Made by a program: the position numbers and the translations under genes. A stretch of DNA of 64,000 bases from the NCBI GenBank assembly GCA_001936135.1, contig CP012814.1, forward strand, positions 372,001 through 436,000, read 5' to 3'. Origin of the DNA: Saccharomycopsis fibuligera x Saccharomycopsis cf. fibuligera. Its lineage: Eukaryota > Ascomycota > Saccharomycetes > Ascoideales > Saccharomycopsidaceae. The notes under the pieces were generated by a model. It was not told where the DNA came from. It did no database searches and was given only the letters and a program-made list of their open reading frames with translations. Within the stretch, counting starts at the first letter, position 1, and every line of letters starts with the position of its first letter. Below are positions 62,578 through 64,000 of the stretch, piece by piece.

Positions 62578-64000
62578 ATGATCAAACATAGAGTTACCGT
62601 CCTTACGACAAACAGCGTCGAATCAAACACCCACTCAGACAAAAACAACAACAAGGACGAGTTGTACTTGTCTCGTGGAAAATGGGTCTTGCCTAGTGGG
62701 GAGTACCAACGTCAGGACCGTTTCACCTTTCCTGGTGAGTTGTTATTTACCAAAAATCATGAAAATGATAACGGTAATGACAATGATAATAGTCAATTGA
62801 CTAATGATGCGAATGAACAAATTGGCCAATTTGCAATCCAGTGGCAAACTTACAATACTTCAATCATTGCCAATCATCATGGAGTTAGAGCTCCTCAGTT
62901 AGCTAACTTGAATAATGCCTTTTCCAAGTTTATTGAACCGGGCTATTCCATCTTTTTTGCCCCTGAAGCTGGAGCTGGAGCAGAAGAAACAAAAGCAGGG
63001 GGCAATACTGATGCGGCAAACGGTCTTGATAAGAAGTTGAAATTGCTTAATGATGCCCAATTGAATGATTTCAATGTCACTGCAGCTCAATTTGTGCGGA
63101 ATCCTGTTGCATGGCACTATTTTGGTAATGAAAGCAATGACAACAAGAATGATGAATTGCCGGCCAAATTGCAACAGAGACTCGTTGATTTAATTTGCCA
63201 AAAGGAACCAAAAACTACAATCAAAGATGGTAAGTCACTTCATGGGCATTGTGTTTCCAACTACAAAAAATTGCTACCAAAAGCTACTTCTGTTTCTCTC
63301 GAATATGCCAATCCTTTGATCTACTCCAAAAAAGTCCAGCAAGAGGACGCTGCTGCCAACGATCAAGTAGTTCTTACTTTGCACTGGAACGCTGGGAGTT
63401 TGACGAATTTTGGTTCAACAATTTACAAATCCCCTGAACATTATCAACGAGAGATTGGGCTATTCGAAATCGACCATCGTGCTTCTCAAGTCAACGACTT
63501 GAACTTGTATGGATTAACCGCTGAATTACCATCTCCGTTGCCTCCGGCACAAAATGAAGATGGTACAGCTGAAGGTGAAAGCACCCCATATGATGAGGAT
63601 AAAGACATCAGAGTGGCTCAAAAGACGATGTTTTATTTACATCCCCGCCATTTACATTTGAGCAAACTTGCGTATAATTCCAGTTTCAAGCAACCGGTGG
63701 GGCTACATCCGGTGCACCAAGTTTCGTTAAAGATTGACGCTGATGGTGATAGTGATGGAAGTGCTTTACAAAGTATTAAAAGAAACACCACATCGGGCAA
63801 ACTCTCGTTACAACCACCAATGAACAACAAGTTGTTTGATTGTGAATTGTACTCGTATTATCGCTTACCAAACCAGGTCTTCTTAGACAAGAATGAGTAT
63901 GCTGATTCCAAAGATAAAGATGATGCTAATTTGAAATTGTTGGGGGTCTGGGGCGAAACAGATTTGGAAAAGCCAAGCTACAAAGTCGACAAATGGGGCA
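62578..64000 (+). CDS. PBN1: GPI-mannosyltransferase I / ER protease maturation factor Pbn1 (PIG-X), 5' part only
   Basis: From ATG 62578 (MIKHRVTVLTTNS) to the window end; 474 codons visible, no stop, so the C-terminal membrane anchor is outside. Matches S. cerevisiae Pbn1: MVTRHRVTVLYN versus MIKHRVTVLTTN; ...QKTMFYLHPRHLHLSKLAYN; GLHPVHQVSLKI; FDCELYSYYRLPNQVFLDK; LLGVWGETDLEKPSYKVDKWG. Asn/Asp-rich inserts (NDNGNDNDN) and acidic inserts lengthen it. Family knowledge: ER-membrane subunit of GPI-mannosyltransferase I with Gpi14, and needed for Prb1 processing. Confidence 0.9.
   Translation, partial: MIKHRVTVLTTNSVESNTHSDKNNNKDELYLSRGKWVLPSGEYQRQDRFTFPGELLFTKNHENDNGNDNDNSQLTNDANEQIGQFAIQWQTYNTSIIANHHGVRAPQLANLNNAFSKFIEPGYSIFFAPEAGAGAEETKAGGNTDAANGLDKKLKLLNDAQLNDFNVTAAQFVRNPVAWHYFGNESNDNKNDELPAKLQQRLVDLICQKEPKTTIKDGKSLHGHCVSNYKKLLPKATSVSLEYANPLIYSKKVQQEDAAANDQVVLTLHWNAGSLTNFGSTIYKSPEHYQREIGLFEIDHRASQVNDLNLYGLTAELPSPLPPAQNEDGTAEGESTPYDEDKDIRVAQKTMFYLHPRHLHLSKLAYNSSFKQPVGLHPVHQVSLKIDADGDSDGSALQSIKRNTTSGKLSLQPPMNNKLFDCELYSYYRLPNQVFLDKNEYADSKDKDDANLKLLGVWGETDLEKPSYKVDKWG

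Noticed and set aside
1-64000. CRISPR arrays, operons, Shine-Dalgarno sites
   Set aside because: Eukaryotic nuclear sequence; no spaced repeats of that type were seen.

Overview
The window reads as nuclear DNA of a budding yeast, probably a Debaryomycetaceae (Candida/Lodderomyces-type, CUG-serine) species. The evidence is: compact, mostly intronless genes with clear Saccharomyces orthologues; five genes whose short first exon is joined across an intron, with TACTAAC-like branch points in all five and a GTATGT donor in four of them; AT-rich intergenic DNA; long Asn/Gln tracts in several proteins; and LINE remnants with poly(A) tails, as in the Zorro family. CTG looks scarce at conserved Leu positions (for example none in the core CAF40 block I checked). 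The clade is inference. If it is right, CTG codons should be read as Ser.

Left part (1-23.5 kb), almost all on the minus strand: NPY1-like NADH pyrophosphatase (cut by the window edge), spliced PGC1-like phospholipase, a spliced small Ala/Glu/Lys-rich protein, a long gene-poor stretch ending in a truncated LINE against tRNA-Ser(AGA), then CAF40, SEC21, CUS2, spliced OLA1, a second NPY1-like gene and tRNA-Ala(TGC). A 2.2 kb regulatory region then leads to YAT2.

Middle part (23.5-46.2 kb): YAT2 (carnitine acetyltransferase), MYG1, MCM21, GYP2/MDR1, a complete-looking solo LTR with target duplication just upstream of tRNA-Asp(GTC), spliced PET100, FUN30, ATS1/KTI13, intron-containing tRNA-Tyr(GTA) followed by two tiny copies of the LINE 3' tail, tRNA-Gly(GCC), spliced OPI10/Hikeshi and STN1.

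Right part (46.2-64 kb), all plus strand: PDC2 (a domesticated pogo/CENP-B-type transposase acting as transcription factor), a class I/II chitin synthase with a very long low-complexity N-terminus, SAP30, UBP3 and the first part of PBN1.

Functions are mixed housekeeping: redox nucleotide turnover, COPI traffic, mRNA decay, splicing, kinetochore, telomere capping, chromatin, acetyl-carnitine shuttle, cell wall and GPI synthesis. There is no operon-like pathway cluster. The most unusual signals are the LINE family whose 3' ends recur upstream of tRNA genes, the two linked NPY1 paralogues, a small spliced Ala/Glu/Lys-rich gene with a 4-codon first exon, paired MluI boxes between FUN30 and ATS1, and a GC-rich, repeat-laden YAT2 upstream region carrying a carbon-source element.
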